From positions 815,358-879,357 of the forward strand of contig AYMW01000001.1 of NCBI GenBank assembly GCA_000496475.1: 64,000 nt of DNA, read 5' to 3'. Origin of the DNA: Betaproteobacteria bacterium MOLA814 (GTDB lineage: Bacteria; Pseudomonadota; Gammaproteobacteria; Burkholderiales; Burkholderiaceae_C). Every line of letters starts with the position of its first letter. Positions within the stretch are counted from its first letter, which is position 1. Positions 47,996 to 59,425 of this stretch are shown here, piece after piece. The translations under genes and the position numbers were made by a program. Under the pieces are notes generated by a model, which had not been told where the DNA came from, searched no databases, and was given only the letters and a program-made list of their open reading frames with translations.

Positions 47996-50900
47996 AGCAG
48001 TACCCGTTCGATGCCGCCGTTGTTGGCTTTCGCCACAAATTCGGGCATCCAATTGTCACCCAAGATGAGGTTGGCCATCTCAACCACCACGTAGTCGGCC
48101 TCTAGCAAACCGTTGTTCAAGTCATCACTGAAACGGGACAAGCCCTGCAAACAGCTGGGACAAGACGTCAGGATCTTGATGGGCGCTTTGGACTCGACAC
48201 TGCCGGTAATACCCGTCTCAGGGTTGGCCTTAAGAGCGACCAACTGCTGCTCATTTTTGAGCAACTCTTCTTCTTTACGAAAACGTACTTGGGTTGAAAT
48301 ATCTGGTCGGGTCACACCCAGCGTACCGGATTCACCACAACACTTGTCGCTCTTAATCACGGCATCACCCACCAAAGCCTTGACCGTTTTCATAGGGTCT
48401 TGCAACTTCATAGGCGAGTGGCAAGGGTCGTGGAACATGTATCCGTTGTTGGTATCGAGCGTGATATTTTTCTCAAGCAAGTACTCATGGATATCGATGA
48501 TGCGGCAACCAGGGAAAATACGATCAAACTCGTACCCTTGCAATTGGTCGTAGCACGTGCCACAGCTCACGACAACGGTTTTAATGTCCAGATAGTTCAG
48601 CGTATTGGCCACACGATGGAACAACACGCGGTTGTCCGTGATCATCTTTTCGGCCTTGTCAAATTGGCCGCTGCCGCGCTGCGGGTAGCCACAACACAAG
48701 TAGCCAGGTGGCAACACTGTTTGAACGCCGGCGTGCCACAGCATGGCCTGAGTGGCCAGCCCCACCTGACTGAACAAACGTTCAGAGCCACAGCCAGGAA
48801 AATAAAACACAGCCTCAGTCTCTGATGTGGTGGCCTTGGGATCGCGAATGATTGGCACGTAATCGCCATCTTCAATATCCAACAAGGCACGCGCAGTTTT
48901 TTTGGGTAAACCGCCAGGAAGCTTTTTGTTGATGAAGTGAATTACCTGTTCTTTAATGGGTGCTTTTCCCAACGATGATGGGGGTGCTGCGGTTTGCTTT
49001 TTAGCGACAACCTTCAGCAAGTCGTGCGCCCACCGCTGCGCACGCATACCCACACCAACCATTGCTGCGCGGGCAAACTTGATGGTTTCGGGATTGGTGG
49101 CATTGAGCATGAACATGGCCGCAGCATTGCCAGGCCTGAAGCTCTTTTTGCCCATTTTGCGCAACAAATTGCGCATGTTCATGGACACTTCGCCAAAGTC
49201 GATATCAACTGGGCAAGGCGTCAAACATTTGTGACACACCGTGCAGTGATCTGCAACATCTTCAAACTCTTCCCAATGTGCAATAGAGATGCCGCGACGG
49301 GTTTGCTCTTCGTATAAAAAAGCCTCAACCAGCAAGGATGTGGCCAAAATTTTATTGCGGGGGCTATACAACAGATTGGCCCGCGGTACGTGCGTGGCAC
49401 AGACAGGCTTGCACTTGCCGCAGCGCAAACAGTCTTTCACGCTGGCGGCGATGTTACCTATATCTGACTGCTGCATGATCAAAGATTCATGCCCCATCAG
49501 GCCAAAGCTTGGCGTGTAAGCATGGCTTAAATCGCCCACGTGGGTGTCGCCGGACAAAGCAAAACCCTCAGCCATCACGCTGGGGCGCAACAGCTTGCCT
49601 TTGTTGAAGTGACCGTTGGGGTCAATGCGTTGTTTGTAGTTGGCAAACGGCGCCAATTCCTCGTCGGTTAAGAACTCCAGCTTGGTGATGCCAATGCCAT
49701 GCTCACCTGAAATAACGCCGTCCAGTGACCTGGCCAGCACCATGATGCGCGCAACTGCGCCGTGTGCCGTTTGCAGCATCTCATAGTTGTCGCTGTTAAC
49801 CGGTATGTTGGTGTGTACATTGCCGTCACCTGCATGCATGTGCAGCGCAGCCCATACCCGCCCTTTAAGAACACGTTGGTGAATAGCGTCAATCTCTGTG
49901 GCTATTGGCGCAAACGCCGCACCGACAAAGATGGCGCGCAATGGCTTTTGAAGCTGCACTTTCCAACTGGCACGCAAGGTATGGGTTTGCAGTTGTTCAA
50001 ATGACATGTCAATGTCATCAAGCCAACGCTGCCACTGCGCACGCACGCCATCAATGACGGTATTGGCTTGCACCACACGGTCATCCAACCACTCTACAGC
50101 CGCAACTGGGTCATCACTCTTGCCCATTGGTAACTTGGGCTGGTTGACAAACACTGTCAAGGCGTCGCACAAGGCCAGCTTGTTGCGCAAGGACAACTCA
50201 ATGTTGATGCGCTCAATGCCATCGGTGTACTCACCCATGCGCTCTAAAGGTATCACCACGTCTTCATTAATTTTGAACGCATTGGTGTGGCGGCTGATAG
50301 CCGCTGTGCGCTTGCGATCTAGCCAGAATTTCTTACGGGCCTCGGGGCTAATGGCTACAAAGCCCTCGCCGCTGCGACTGTTGGCCATGCGAACCACTTC
50401 AGAAGCTGCACGAGCTACGGCGTCGGCATCGTCGCCCACAATATCGCCAATCAACACCATTTTTGGCAAGCCCACGCCGCCACGCTTGCTTTTGGTAGCG
50501 TAGCCTACGGCTTTTAAATAACGGTCATCCAAATGTTCCAAGCCAGCCAGCAGCGTACCGCTGCGGTGCTGTTCGGCAAACATGAAGTCTTTGATATCCA
50601 CAATGCTGGGAATAGCATCTTTGGCATTGCCGAAAAACTCCATACAAACTGTGCGTGTGTGCACAGGCATGCGGTGCACAATCCAGCGTGCGCTGGTGAT
50701 GAGGCCATCACAGCCTTCTTTTTGAATACCTGGCAAGCCAGACAAAAACTTGTCTGTGACGTCTTTGCCTAAGCCAGCCTTGCGAAAGCTGTTGCCAGCA
50801 ATTTCCAGGCGCTCAGTGCGCACTGGCGTCGTGCCGTCAGCCTCAAAATAGGACAACTCAAACACAGCCAGCGCGGCGTCGTGAATCTTGCCCATGTTGT

Positions 50901-51912
50901 GGCCTATGCGGGTGACTTCCAACCACTGCGCGTCGGGCGTCACCATGCGCCATGAAGCCAAATTGTCTAGTGCTGTTCCCCACAACACTGCTTTTTTACC
51001 ACCGGCGTTCATGGCAATGTTGCCACCAATACACGAGGCATCGGCTGATGTTGGGTCTACCGCGAATACATAACCGCTGCGCTCTGCGGCATCCGCAACA
51101 CGCTGCGTGACCACACCGGCTTCTGTCCACACGGTGGCAACAGGCTGGTCAATACCGGGCAGTTTGACCATTTCAACTTCAGTCATGGCCTCTAGCTTTT
51201 CGGTATTGATAACCACCGATTTCCAAGTCAATGGAATGGCGCCACCCGTATAGCCAGTGCCACCGCCACGCGGAATAATGGTTAAGCCAAGCTCAATGCT
51301 TGCGCGCACCAACTGCGCCATTTCAGCTTCTGTGTCTGGGGTCAGCACCACAAACGGATACTCTACGCGCCAATCGGTGGCATCGGTCACATGGCTCACG
51401 CGAGACAAACCGTCAAACTTGATGTTGTCTTTGGCTGTGAGCTTTTTAAAACTGCGTTGAACACGCGCGCGCAACTTTGACATGTCATCAAACGCGCTAG
51501 AAAAGCTGGCGATTGATTGGCTTGCAGCATCGGTCAACTCTTGCACCAACGCATCACGGCTGGCGTCTTCACTGGGCGTGCGCCGCTTTTGCACCTCGGT
51601 CATGCGGTGGCGCAGGGCATCCACCAGGGCACGCCGGCGCTTGGGGTTGCCCAATAAATCATCTTGTAAATAGGGGTTGCGCTGAACCACCCACATGTCA
51701 CCAAGCACTTCATACAACATGCGCGCGGAACGCCCAGTTCTGCGCTCATCACGCAACTGGTTTAAAACTGTCCAAGCTCGCTGACCCAGCAAGCGAACCA
51801 CAATCTCTTGATCAGAAAAAGACGTGTAGTTGTAAGGGATTTCACGTAGCCTGGGTGTGTCAGCCTTGGCTGCTGCGAGCAAGTCGTGCGATACGGAAGC
51901 GTTCATAAGCAT
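47992..51912 (-). CDS. Giant FAD-linked oxidase/Fe-S oxidoreductase (DUF3683, D-lactate dehydrogenase-like)
   Basis: 1306-residue protein combining several units. An N-terminal DUF3683 domain comes first ([20 protein letters not shown]). A VAO-type FAD domain follows (about 170-400; [40 protein letters not shown]), then an FAD-oxidase C-terminal domain ([25 protein letters not shown]). Two [4Fe-4S] ferredoxin clusters follow ([11 protein letters not shown] and [14 protein letters not shown]), then two CCG-type heterodisulfide-reductase domains ([23 protein letters not shown]). This resembles a GlcD/Dld enzyme fused to a GlcF-like partner. It probably oxidises D-lactate or a related 2-hydroxyacid into the quinone pool; the substrate is unproven. 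Confidence 0.88.
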   Translation of the reverse strand: MLMNASVSHDLLAAAKADTPRLREIPYNYTSFSDQEIVVRLLGQRAWTVLNQLRDERRTGRSARMLYEVLGDMWVVQRNPYLQDDLLGNPKRRRALVDALRHRMTEVQKRRTPSEDASRDALVQELTDAASQSIASFSSAFDDMSKLRARVQRSFKKLTAKDNIKFDGLSRVSHVTDATDWRVEYPFVVLTPDTEAEMAQLVRASIELGLTIIPRGGGTGYTGGAIPLTWKSVVINTEKLEAMTEVEMVKLPGIDQPVATVWTEAGVVTQRVADAAERSGYVFAVDPTSADASCIGGNIAMNAGGKKAVLWGTALDNLASWRMVTPDAQWLEVTRIGHNMGKIHDAALAVFELSYFEADGTTPVRTERLEIAGNSFRKAGLGKDVTDKFLSGLPGIQKEGCDGLITSARWIVHRMPVHTRTVCMEFFGNAKDAIPSIVDIKDFMFAEQHRSGTLLAGLEHLDDRYLKAVGYATKSKRGGVGLPKMVLIGDIVGDDADAVARAASEVVRMANSRSGEGFVAISPEARKKFWLDRKRTAAISRHTNAFKINEDVVIPLERMGEYTDGIERINIELSLRNKLALCDALTVFVNQPKLPMGKSDDPVAAVEWLDDRVVQANTVIDGVRAQWQRWLDDIDMSFEQLQTHTLRASWKVQLQKPLRAIFVGAAFAPIATEIDAIHQRVLKGRVWAALHMHAGDGNVHTNIPVNSDNYEMLQTAHGAVARIMVLARSLDGVISGEHGIGITKLEFLTDEELAPFANYKQRIDPNGHFNKGKLLRPSVMAEGFALSGDTHVGDLSHAYTPSFGLMGHESLIMQQSDIGNIAASVKDCLRCGKCKPVCATHVPRANLLYSPRNKILATSLLVEAFLYEEQTRRGISIAHWEEFEDVADHCTVCHKCLTPCPVDIDFGEVSMNMRNLLRKMGKKSFRPGNAAAMFMLNATNPETIKFARAAMVGVGMRAQRWAHDLLKVVAKKQTAAPPSSLGKAPIKEQVIHFINKKLPGGLPKKTARALLDIEDGDYVPIIRDPKATTSETEAVFYFPGCGSERLFSQVGLATQAMLWHAGVQTVLPPGYLCCGYPQRGSGQFDKAEKMITDNRVLFHRVANTLNYLDIKTVVVSCGTCYDQLQGYEFDRIFPGCRIIDIHEYLLEKNITLDTNNGYMFHDPCHSPMKLQDPMKTVKALVGDAVIKSDKCCGESGTLGVTRPDISTQVRFRKEEELLKNEQQLVALKANPETGITGSVESKAPIKILTSCPSCLQGLSRFSDDLNNGLLEADYVVVEMANLILGDNWMPEFVAKANNGGIERVLL

Positions 51913-52021
51913 TTCAATAGTTTTACCAGTCTATTATCCTCACCTTGAGTGTACGCACGGTCGGTGTGGGCACTTGCTTAGCCCTTCAACCCTATACTTT
52001 GCACCCAGTGCACCGTTGCCC

Positions 52022-52744
52022 ATGTCTTTTCCACGCGTCATAGCCCACAGGGGAGCGGGCTCTTTAGCACCAGAAAACACCCTAGCAGCTTTTAAAATGG
52101 GCGCTTCTCTGGGCCACACGGCCTTCGAATGCGACGTCAAGCTCAGCGCCGACGAGGTGTGCTTTTTGCTGCATGACGACACACTGGACCGCACAACCAG
52201 CGGCCACGGACCAGCGGGCGCGCACAATTGGTCAGATCTAAGCCAAATGGACGCTGGCTCTTGGCTGTCGCCAGCCTACCAGGGCACACCTGTGGCCAGT
52301 TTGGCCGACATTGCACACTTTTGCCTACCTAGGGGCGACTACGTCAACCTTGAAATCAAACCCAGCGTAGGCACAGACAATACAACGGGGCGTGTTGTGG
52401 CCAACTCATCTGCACAATTATGGGGTGCACACAGCGAACGACTGGTATTGAGCTCATTTTCTAGCGTCGCGTTGCAAGCTGCACAACAGGCCCAACCTCA
52501 CTTGGCCAGAGCACACTTGTTTCACATGTTGCCGAGAGACTGGCACACACATGTCACCGCATTGGCTTGCCAAGGCGTGGTGTTAAGCCAACACTTGGTA
52601 ACGCAAGCGGTAATTGAAGCTTGCCATGCGCATGGGTGGTGGTGCGCCAGCTACACCGTGAACGAATGGGACATGGCGCAGCGCTTGTTTGGTTGGGGCA
52701 TTGATCACATAGTGACCGATGAAGTCGGCCTATTCAAGCCTTAG
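52022..52744 (+). CDS. ugpQ: Glycerophosphodiester phosphodiesterase (UgpQ-type)
   Basis: 240-residue cytosolic GDPD enzyme releasing glycerol 3-phosphate. Motifs: VIAHRGAGSLAPENTLAAFK (catalytic His, Arg and metal Glu), FECDVKLSADEVCFLLHDDT, VNLEIKPS and the end YTVNEWDMAQRLFGWGIDHI. I start at 52022, since the upstream in-frame residues to 51857 are unlike the family and run into the oxidoreductase gene on the other strand. Its last 11 bases overlap the convergent small membrane gene. Confidence 0.92.
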   Translation: MSFPRVIAHRGAGSLAPENTLAAFKMGASLGHTAFECDVKLSADEVCFLLHDDTLDRTTSGHGPAGAHNWSDLSQMDAGSWLSPAYQGTPVASLADIAHFCLPRGDYVNLEIKPSVGTDNTTGRVVANSSAQLWGAHSERLVLSSFSSVALQAAQQAQPHLARAHLFHMLPRDWHTHVTALACQGVVLSQHLVTQAVIEACHAHGWWCASYTVNEWDMAQRLFGWGIDHIVTDEVGLFKP

Positions 52745-53012
52745 CGAACCAAGCGCTGGCTGAACCAGTCACAAATACCAATGCGGCGTAAGTGGCCATG
52801 GCACCATCCAGGCCAGTCAGCGCCATACCCAGCACCGCAACGGCCACCCCCAAGCCAAACAGGGTTGACCACACACGCAGCAGGTCATGGGTAGCCGCTC
52901 GAGAACCACGCAGGCGAAGCGCTAGGCTGAGCAGGCAGGCCATGCCACATGCTGGGGCTACAAAGTTGGCGATGTGCCACAGGACTTGAACCAACGTGTC
53001 TAAAAAACTCAA
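52734..53012 (-). CDS. Small hydrophobic membrane protein of unknown function
   Basis: 92 residues with about three membrane segments (IANFVAPACGMACLLSLALR, LFGLGVAVAVLGMALTG, ATYAALVFVTGSASAWF). It lies between ugpQ and hemA, divergent from hemA. I do not recognise a named family; similar short proteins occur upstream of hemA in Burkholderiales, from memory. Coding is supported by its clean hydrophobic pattern. Confidence 0.65.
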   Translation of the reverse strand: MSFLDTLVQVLWHIANFVAPACGMACLLSLALRLRGSRAATHDLLRVWSTLFGLGVAVAVLGMALTGLDGAMATYAALVFVTGSASAWFAKA

Positions 53013-53077
53013 AGGCCACCTCCAGCAACAAGCATTTGTAAAACCATGGCCGCGTTGACCATGTTCGATTTTATAAT

Positions 53078-54352
53078 ATGAAGATGACCGTCTGGGCCCT
53101 TGGCATTAATCACGAAACGGCGCCCTTAGATGTGCGTGGTCGCTTTGCTGTGGCCACTGACCAATTGGCCCCTACCGTTCAACGCTTGCGTGAGGCTTTA
53201 ACGGGTAGGCCAGAGGCTACTTTGCTGTCGACTTGCAACCGAACAGAAATTTACGGCTCAGGTGACATAGAAACACTAGACCTGAGTTTAGATTGGCTAG
53301 CCAAAGCCGGCGGTGTATCCACCCAAACACTGCGAGGGCATGCGTACACGTTGCGCAATGATGAGGTTGCCCGCCATGCTTTTCGAGTGGCCAGCGGCTT
53401 AGACAGCATGGTCTTAGGTGAAGCTCAAATTCTTGGACAAATGAAAGATGCAGTGCGTGCGGCCGAGTCAGTAGGCACGCTGGGCACGACCTTGCACCAA
53501 CTGTTTCAACGCTCCTTCACCGTGGCGAAAGAGGTACGTACCGTTACCGAAATTGGTGTCCACTCTATCAGCATGACGGCAGCCACGGTGCGCTTAGCTG
53601 GACAGCTGTTTGAAGACATTAAAGATTTATCGGTGTTGTTTGTAGGTGCCGGTGACATGATTGAAATGGCAGCCACACACTTTGCAGCTAAGTCGCCCAG
53701 AAAAATTGTCATCACCAACCGCACTGCCGAACGCGGCGAATCGTTGGCCAAGCGCTTTGGTGCCAGCACCATGGCGCTGTCAGATCTACCTGAGCGCCTG
53801 AGTGAGTTCGATGTCGTCATCAGTTGCACCGCCAGCACATTACCGCTGATTGGCTTAGGCGCCGTTGAGCGGGCGCTAAAAAAACGACGGCACAAACCCA
53901 TGCTGATGGTTGACTTGGCGGTGCCGCGCGACATAGAGCCTGACGTTCAGCACTTACAAGATGTGTATTTGTACACCATTGACGACTTGGCCAGCGTGGT
54001 TCAAACCGGGCGTGACAGTCGCCAGGCAGCTGTGGCTCAAGCCGAAGTCATTATTGACAACGGGGTGCGTGGGTTTATGCAGTGGATGGACCAACGCGCC
54101 AACGTACCCGTTATTCAAGAGCTGCAACAACAAGCAGGGTTTTGGCGCGACACTGAAATAGCCAGAGCCCGCAAATTGTTGGCCAAAGGGGCCAGTCCTG
54201 AGGAGGCCCTCCAAGCCTTGGCTAAAGGTCTCACCCAAAAAATGTTGCACGGCGCCATGACTGAGCTGCAAGTCAGCGATCCTGAGCTACAAGCGCAAAG
54301 TCAACAAACCATTGAGCGTTTGTTTTTGCGCGGTGCTGACCGCCAGCGTTAG
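53078..54352 (+). CDS. hemA: Glutamyl-tRNA reductase HemA
   Basis: First enzyme of C5-pathway heme synthesis. The 424-residue protein has GINHETAPLDVRGRFAV, the catalytic cysteine in LLSTCNRTEIYG, GLDSMVLGEAQILGQMKDAV, and NADPH-domain stretches VLFVGAGDMIEMAATHF and VISCTASTLPLIGLGAV. It heads a run hemA-prfA-prmC-grxD. A second ATG two codons in (53084) is an alternative start. Confidence 0.96.
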   Translation: MKMTVWALGINHETAPLDVRGRFAVATDQLAPTVQRLREALTGRPEATLLSTCNRTEIYGSGDIETLDLSLDWLAKAGGVSTQTLRGHAYTLRNDEVARHAFRVASGLDSMVLGEAQILGQMKDAVRAAESVGTLGTTLHQLFQRSFTVAKEVRTVTEIGVHSISMTAATVRLAGQLFEDIKDLSVLFVGAGDMIEMAATHFAAKSPRKIVITNRTAERGESLAKRFGASTMALSDLPERLSEFDVVISCTASTLPLIGLGAVERALKKRRHKPMLMVDLAVPRDIEPDVQHLQDVYLYTIDDLASVVQTGRDSRQAAVAQAEVIIDNGVRGFMQWMDQRANVPVIQELQQQAGFWRDTEIARARKLLAKGASPEEALQALAKGLTQKMLHGAMTELQVSDPELQAQSQQTIERLFLRGADRQR

Positions 54353-54439
54353 CCGCAGGCGCATTGTTTTCGCATGTGCAGCTTTGACGGCGCACCTGTT
54401 GCGGCCCAATTCACGCAGACACTTTTGACAGACCTACCC

Positions 54440-55528
54440 ATGAAACCATTTGTTCAACAAACCTTAGAGCGCCAATCATGGCGACTTGAAGAGTTAGACG
54501 CTTTGCTCAGCGCGCCCGACGTTGTGGGCAACATGGAACGATTTCGGGCGCTTAGCCGCGAGCACGCTGAGCTGTCTGAGTTGGTCACTTTGTACAAGCA
54601 ACACCAGCAGCGAGAAGCTGATCTCGCAGGCGCTAAAGACATGCTGGCGGACGCCGACATGGCTGAGATGGCACAGGAGGAGATTGATGCTTGCGAATCG
54701 GACATGGCACGCATCAACGAACAACTCCAAACGCTGCTGCTGCCCAAAGACCAAGACGATGAACGAAACTGCTTTATAGAAATTCGTGCTGGTACGGGTG
54801 GCGACGAGTCCGCCTTGTTTGCAGGCGACTTGTTGCGCATGTACACGCGTTACTGCGAGTCAGCCGGCTTGCGTATGGAGTTAATCAGCGAATCCGAAAG
54901 CGAGCTGGGAGGCTACAAGGAGGTGGTAATGCGCCTCATTGGCCAACAGGCCTACGGCAAACTTCGCTTTGAGTCTGGCGGCCACCGTGTGCAGCGCGTA
55001 CCCGCCACTGAAACGCAAGGCCGAATTCATACCAGCGCTTGTACTGTCGCGGTGATGCCTGAACCTGACGAGACACAGGCTGTACAAATTAACCCAGCGG
55101 ACTTGCGCATTGACACCTACCGCGCCAGCGGCGCAGGTGGTCAACACGTGAATAAAACCGACTCTGCAGTACGCATTACGCATATGCCAACTGGCACAGT
55201 CGCCGAGTGCCAAGACGACCGATCTCAGCACCGCAACCGCGCCAAAGCTATGCAAGTGCTGGTGGCGCGCATCACAGAAGCCGAACGCGGTGTACGCGAA
55301 GCCAAAGAAGCGGCGCAGCGCAAAGGCCTCATTGGCAGTGGCGACCGCTCTGACCGTATACGAACTTACAACTTCCCGCAGGGTCGCATGACCGACCATC
55401 GCATCAACCTCACGCTGTACAAACTGGCCTACATCATGGAAGGCGATTTAGGCGAGATCATTCAGCAGCTGCAAATAGCAAGAGGTGCGCAGCAAATGGC
55501 CGAGCTTGAAAACGTCAACTTAGATTAA
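54440..55528 (+). CDS. prfA: Peptide chain release factor 1 (PrfA)
   Basis: Recognises UAA and UAG. The 362-residue protein starts [20 protein letters not shown] at 54440; the longer frame from 54374 adds residues not in the family. Domain features: codon-recognition PAT tripeptide in [17 protein letters not shown] and the GGQ loop in [20 protein letters not shown]. The next gene, prmC, encodes the methylase of that glutamine. Confidence 0.96.
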   Translation: MKPFVQQTLERQSWRLEELDALLSAPDVVGNMERFRALSREHAELSELVTLYKQHQQREADLAGAKDMLADADMAEMAQEEIDACESDMARINEQLQTLLLPKDQDDERNCFIEIRAGTGGDESALFAGDLLRMYTRYCESAGLRMELISESESELGGYKEVVMRLIGQQAYGKLRFESGGHRVQRVPATETQGRIHTSACTVAVMPEPDETQAVQINPADLRIDTYRASGAGGQHVNKTDSAVRITHMPTGTVAECQDDRSQHRNRAKAMQVLVARITEAERGVREAKEAAQRKGLIGSGDRSDRIRTYNFPQGRMTDHRINLTLYKLAYIMEGDLGEIIQQLQIARGAQQMAELENVNLD

Positions 55529-55532
55529 CGCT

Positions 55533-56387
55533 GTGAACCACACACTTGCCCAAGCCTTGGTGCGAGCTTCTGCACAGGCTGTGGATAGGCTAGACGCCCA
55601 GCTGCTGATGCTCAAGGTGCTGATGCGTGGACAAACTGAACGCGCATGGCTGATTGCGCATGACGACCACGTGCTCACACCAAGTCAATGGCGAGAGTTC
55701 GAACAACTGTTACTGTCGAGGTCGCTGGGGCAACCATTGGCCTATTTGGTCGGTGAAAAAGAGTTTTTTGGCTTAACGCTCACCGTATCAGCCCACGTAC
55801 TCATTCCTAGGCCAGATACCGAGACTTTGGTGGAGTGGGCGCTGAATACGGTTAAAGATTCTTGCTTAAAAGCGCCCGCCATTGTGGACCTAGGCACCGG
55901 CAGCGGCGCAGTGGCGCTGGCCATTAAGGCCAACGCACAGCACGCACAAGTCACTGCGCTGGACCTGAGTCCCGACGCGTTGGCACTTGCTCGGCTGAAC
56001 GGCCAGCGCTTACAGCTTGACGTGCGCTGGATGGAGAGCAATTGGCTTCAAGGCATACAAGGGCTGCAGACCAGGGGCTTTGACGTGGTGGTCAGCAACC
56101 CGCCTTACATAGAAGAGAATGACCCTCACTTGGCCCAGTTGTTGTTTGAACCTGTCAGCGCCCTGACCGCAGGCGCAGACGGTTTGCGTGACATACGGAC
56201 TATCATTCAACAAGCTCCAAGCCACTTGAATACCAATGGCTGGTTGCTGCTGGAGCATGGCTGGAATCAGGCCAACGCTGTGGCACAACTGTTGACACAG
56301 CAGGGGTTTACCGATGTGCAATCGCGTACAGACCTTGGCGGAAACACCAGATGTACGGGTGGCAAATGGGTGTTTACCCACACATAG
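55533..56387 (+). CDS. prmC: Release factor glutamine methyltransferase PrmC (GTG start)
   Basis: SAM-dependent enzyme that methylates the GGQ glutamine of RF1 and RF2. The 284-residue protein has the helical N-terminal domain, PLAYLVGEKEFFGLTLTVSA, IPRPDTETLVEWAL, motif I IVDLGTGSGAVALAIKA and the catalytic NPPYIEE. GTG at 55533 is 4 bases after the prfA stop. Confidence 0.95.
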   Translation: MNHTLAQALVRASAQAVDRLDAQLLMLKVLMRGQTERAWLIAHDDHVLTPSQWREFEQLLLSRSLGQPLAYLVGEKEFFGLTLTVSAHVLIPRPDTETLVEWALNTVKDSCLKAPAIVDLGTGSGAVALAIKANAQHAQVTALDLSPDALALARLNGQRLQLDVRWMESNWLQGIQGLQTRGFDVVVSNPPYIEENDPHLAQLLFEPVSALTAGADGLRDIRTIIQQAPSHLNTNGWLLLEHGWNQANAVAQLLTQQGFTDVQSRTDLGGNTRCTGGKWVFTHT

Positions 56388-56456
56388 CGTCAGGCATGGA
56401 ATAATCATGCCTATTCCCAGCTTACAAGCTGGCAACCATTTTTAAAGGAGACACAT

Positions 56457-56783
56457 ATGAGCGAAGCCCATCAACACATAGACCAACTGGTCAAAAGCAA
56501 CGACGTGGTCTTGTTCATGAAAGGCAACGCAAACTTTCCCCAATGCGGCTTTTCTGGACGCGCCATTCAAATTTTGAAGGCCTGCGGCGTTGACACCAAA
56601 ACCCTCAAAACAGTCAACGTGTTGGATGACCAAGACGTGCGTCAAGGCATCAAGGACTACAGCCAATGGCCCACTGTGCCCCAGCTGTACGTTAAAGGTG
56701 AATTTGTGGGGGGCTCGGACATCATGATGGAGATGTACGAGTCAGGTGAAATGCAACAGTTGTTAGGTGGTAAACCCGCTTAA
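56457..56783 (+). CDS. grxD: Monothiol glutaredoxin GrxD (CGFS type)
   Basis: 108-residue monothiol glutaredoxin that carries Fe-S clusters. The motifs are [20 protein letters not shown] with the CGFS centre, [20 protein letters not shown] and [16 protein letters not shown] good AAAGGAGA site precedes the ATG. It ends the hemA-prfA-prmC-grxD run and is followed by a terminator. Confidence 0.96.
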   Translation: MSEAHQHIDQLVKSNDVVLFMKGNANFPQCGFSGRAIQILKACGVDTKTLKTVNVLDDQDVRQGIKDYSQWPTVPQLYVKGEFVGGSDIMMEMYESGEMQQLLGGKPA

Positions 56784-56908
56784 CGTTCTGCCTGGAATGC
56801 CATCACATAGTGGTTCTGCATAGACATCGACAAGCCATCCCTTGTCGCTTAACACCGCTGCGCCATCGGGTAACCACTAGGCACGGGTCTTGGCATCTAT
56901 AAAAAAAA

Positions 56909-56932
56909 AGCACCCGAGGGTGCTTTTTTTTA
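56909..56932. terminator. Bidirectional rho-independent terminator between grxD and proS
   Basis: AGCACC / GGTGCT stem (56909-56914, 56919-56924) with a CGAG loop, preceded by eight A and followed by eight more T. It serves both grxD and, on the other strand, proS, whose stop lies 11 bases to the right. Confidence 0.92.
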
Positions 56933-56942
56933 TTGCAGTGAC

Positions 56943-58688
56943 TCAACGCCCTATTTTGCTTAACAAGGCTTGTGCCAAGTCTTGCGCAGGCAGCTTGGTC
57001 GACTCGGTATCACGGCGTGCCTGGTACTCGACTTCGCCCGACTGCAAGCCACGGTCACCCAACACCACGCGATGGGGCACGCCAATGAGCTCCCAGTCTG
57101 CCAGCATCGCACCTGGGCGTTCGCCACGGTCATCCAGTATGACGTCTACGTCAGCGGCCAACAACTCGTTGTACAACTTGTGGGCCGCATCTTTGACTGC
57201 CTCGCTCCTGTCCATATTGATAGGGCAGATAACCACCGTAAAGGGCGCTATGGCTGCGGGCCAAATCATGCCGCGCTCATCGTGGTTTTGTTCCACTGCT
57301 GCAGCTGGCAGGCGGCTCACGCCAATGCCATAGCAGCCCATTTCAAAGTGGCTTGGTTTGCCGTTGTCGTTCAAAAAGGTGGCATTCATGGCTTGAGAGT
57401 ATTTGGTGCCCAGGTAAAAAATATGGCCCACTTCAATGCCGCGCTGAATAGCCAATACGCCCTGACCATCTGGCGACAGGTCGCCAGCGACAACGTTGCG
57501 GATATCAGCCACCGCTGCGGGTAAGGCTATATCCCGCCCCCAATTCACGCCAGTCATGTGGTGGTCTGGTTGGTTAGCCCCGCACACCCAATCGCTCATA
57601 ACGGCCACCTCACGGTCAACCAACATGTCAACAGGCTTTAGCGTGTTGATAGGCCCCAAATAGCCAGGCTTGCACCCAAAGTAGGTGTCAATTTCTTCAA
57701 TGGTGGCAAAGCGAAAGCCATTGGTGAATTGGTCTAGCTTGCCCACTTTGACTTCGTTCATATCGTGGTCGCCGCGCAGCAGCAGCAGCCAAATTTTTAC
57801 ACCTGCTGGCTTGCCGTCTTCACCCTTCGTTTCGCTGGCCAACACCAAGGACTTAACGGTAGCGCTCAGTGGTATGCCCAGCAAGTTGGCCACGGCGGCG
57901 CAGGTACTTGCTTGTGGTGTCGGTGTACATGCCATGTCTTGCGTAGCTGGGGCAGCCACCCCAACAGGTGCCAAGGCTTGGGCTTTTTCCATGTTGGCTG
58001 CGTACTCGCTGCCAGGACAATACACGATGGCATCTTCACCTGTGGCTGCAATGACTTGAAACTCTTCAGACAAGTCACCACCAATGGCGCCGCTATCTGC
58101 CGCCACAGCACGGTAGGTCAAGCCGAAGCGATCAAAAATAGCGCGGTATGCAGTGGCCATCACTTGGTAGCTGGCCTTGGCAGCGGCTGCATCACGGTCA
58201 AAGCTATAGGCGTCTTTCATAATAAATTCGCGCCCGCGCATGAGTCCGAAGCGAGGACGGCGCTCATCGCGGAATTTAGTTTGAATTTGATACAAGTTTT
58301 TTGGCAATTGCTTGTAGCTGCGAAACTCTGAACGCGCAATGTCAGTGACCACTTCTTCGCTCGTTGGTTGAACCACAAAATCTCGGTTGTGGCGGTCTTT
58401 AATGCGCAGCAACTCTGGACCCATGGTTTCAAAACGGTTGGTTTCAGCCCACAACTCAGCGGGTTGAATCACGGGCATAGACAGCTCTATACCACCGGCG
58501 CGATTCATTTCTTCTCGAACAATCCGCTCTACTTTTTGAATCACGCGCAAACCCATGGGCATGTAGGTATAAATGCCAGCGCCCAGCTTTTTAATCATGC
58601 CTGCTCGCGTCATCAGTTGGTGGCTCACTACCTCGGCGTCGGCTGGCGCTTCTTTAAGCGTGGTGATTAAAAATTGACTGGCTTTCAT
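56943..58688 (-). CDS. proS: Prolyl-tRNA synthetase ProS (bacterial type with editing domain)
   Basis: 581-residue class II synthetase starting [20 protein letters not shown] at 58688; an extra 12 upstream codons are not part of the family. Motif 1 contains [20 protein letters not shown], motif 2 [20 protein letters not shown]. The inserted YbaK-like editing domain spans about 225-395 ([34 protein letters not shown]), and the anticodon-binding domain is C-terminal. It is divergent from rppH. Confidence 0.96.
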   Translation of the reverse strand: MKASQFLITTLKEAPADAEVVSHQLMTRAGMIKKLGAGIYTYMPMGLRVIQKVERIVREEMNRAGGIELSMPVIQPAELWAETNRFETMGPELLRIKDRHNRDFVVQPTSEEVVTDIARSEFRSYKQLPKNLYQIQTKFRDERRPRFGLMRGREFIMKDAYSFDRDAAAAKASYQVMATAYRAIFDRFGLTYRAVAADSGAIGGDLSEEFQVIAATGEDAIVYCPGSEYAANMEKAQALAPVGVAAPATQDMACTPTPQASTCAAVANLLGIPLSATVKSLVLASETKGEDGKPAGVKIWLLLLRGDHDMNEVKVGKLDQFTNGFRFATIEEIDTYFGCKPGYLGPINTLKPVDMLVDREVAVMSDWVCGANQPDHHMTGVNWGRDIALPAAVADIRNVVAGDLSPDGQGVLAIQRGIEVGHIFYLGTKYSQAMNATFLNDNGKPSHFEMGCYGIGVSRLPAAAVEQNHDERGMIWPAAIAPFTVVICPINMDRSEAVKDAAHKLYNELLAADVDVILDDRGERPGAMLADWELIGVPHRVVLGDRGLQSGEVEYQARRDTESTKLPAQDLAQALLSKIGR

Positions 58689-58786
58689 AACGACTTTGGT
58701 GTGCTCTGGTGAGTTGCCCAACACCCAACGCCGTCATAACGAACAGCAGCAGTGCATAATGGCTTTAACGAAAATTGAGGTTAATT

Positions 58787-59422
58787 ATGCTCGACCGAGA
58801 AGGCTTCAGGCCCAATGTCGGCATCATTTTGCTCAACCAAAGAAATCAGGTGTTTTGGGGCAAGCGCATACGAACCCACTCTTGGCAATTTCCGCAAGGC
58901 GGCATAGACCGCGGCGAGTCGCCCGAACAAGCGATGTTTCGCGAGTTGCATGAAGAGGTGGGGCTGCTGCCCGAGCACGTCAGCATAGTTGCTCGGACAC
59001 GTGATTGGTTGCGCTATGAGGTGCCAGACCGATTCATCAGACGCGAGTCACGCGGCCACTACAGAGGTCAAAAGCAAATTTGGTATTTGCTCAGACTGAC
59101 AGGGCGAGATGGCGACTTGAATTTACGCGCAACCAACCACCCGGAATTTGACGCTTGGCGTTGGAACGACTATTGGGTTCCGCTTGATGTGGTGGTGGAC
59201 TTTAAACGCGGCGTATATGAAATGGCTCTGACTGAATTGGCAAGATTTTTACCCTCTAATGACGGGCGAAACCGTTTCTTAAGAGGCAACTCGCGCAGCC
59301 AAGATGTTGTACGAGATGCGCCCGTTCGCCGGGGTTTTGGCTTCATTGGCAACGCAGGTCTGGACTTGCCACCAGGCGCCAGTTTCGACCCCGATCCTGG
59401 CCACCCACAATCGAATTCATAG
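58787..59422 (+). CDS. rppH: RNA pyrophosphohydrolase RppH
   Basis: Nudix enzyme that removes 5' pyrophosphate from mRNAs and so triggers decay. It starts [20 protein letters not shown] at 58787, with TTGAGG six bases upstream. Nudix box [20 protein letters not shown]; then [12 protein letters not shown] and [20 protein letters not shown]. The 211-residue length includes a C-terminal tail usual in betaproteobacteria. It is 3 bases before the CNP1-like gene. Confidence 0.94.
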   Translation: MLDREGFRPNVGIILLNQRNQVFWGKRIRTHSWQFPQGGIDRGESPEQAMFRELHEEVGLLPEHVSIVARTRDWLRYEVPDRFIRRESRGHYRGQKQIWYLLRLTGRDGDLNLRATNHPEFDAWRWNDYWVPLDVVVDFKRGVYEMALTELARFLPSNDGRNRFLRGNSRSQDVVRDAPVRRGFGFIGNAGLDLPPGASFDPDPGHPQSNS

Positions 59423-59425
59423 GCT

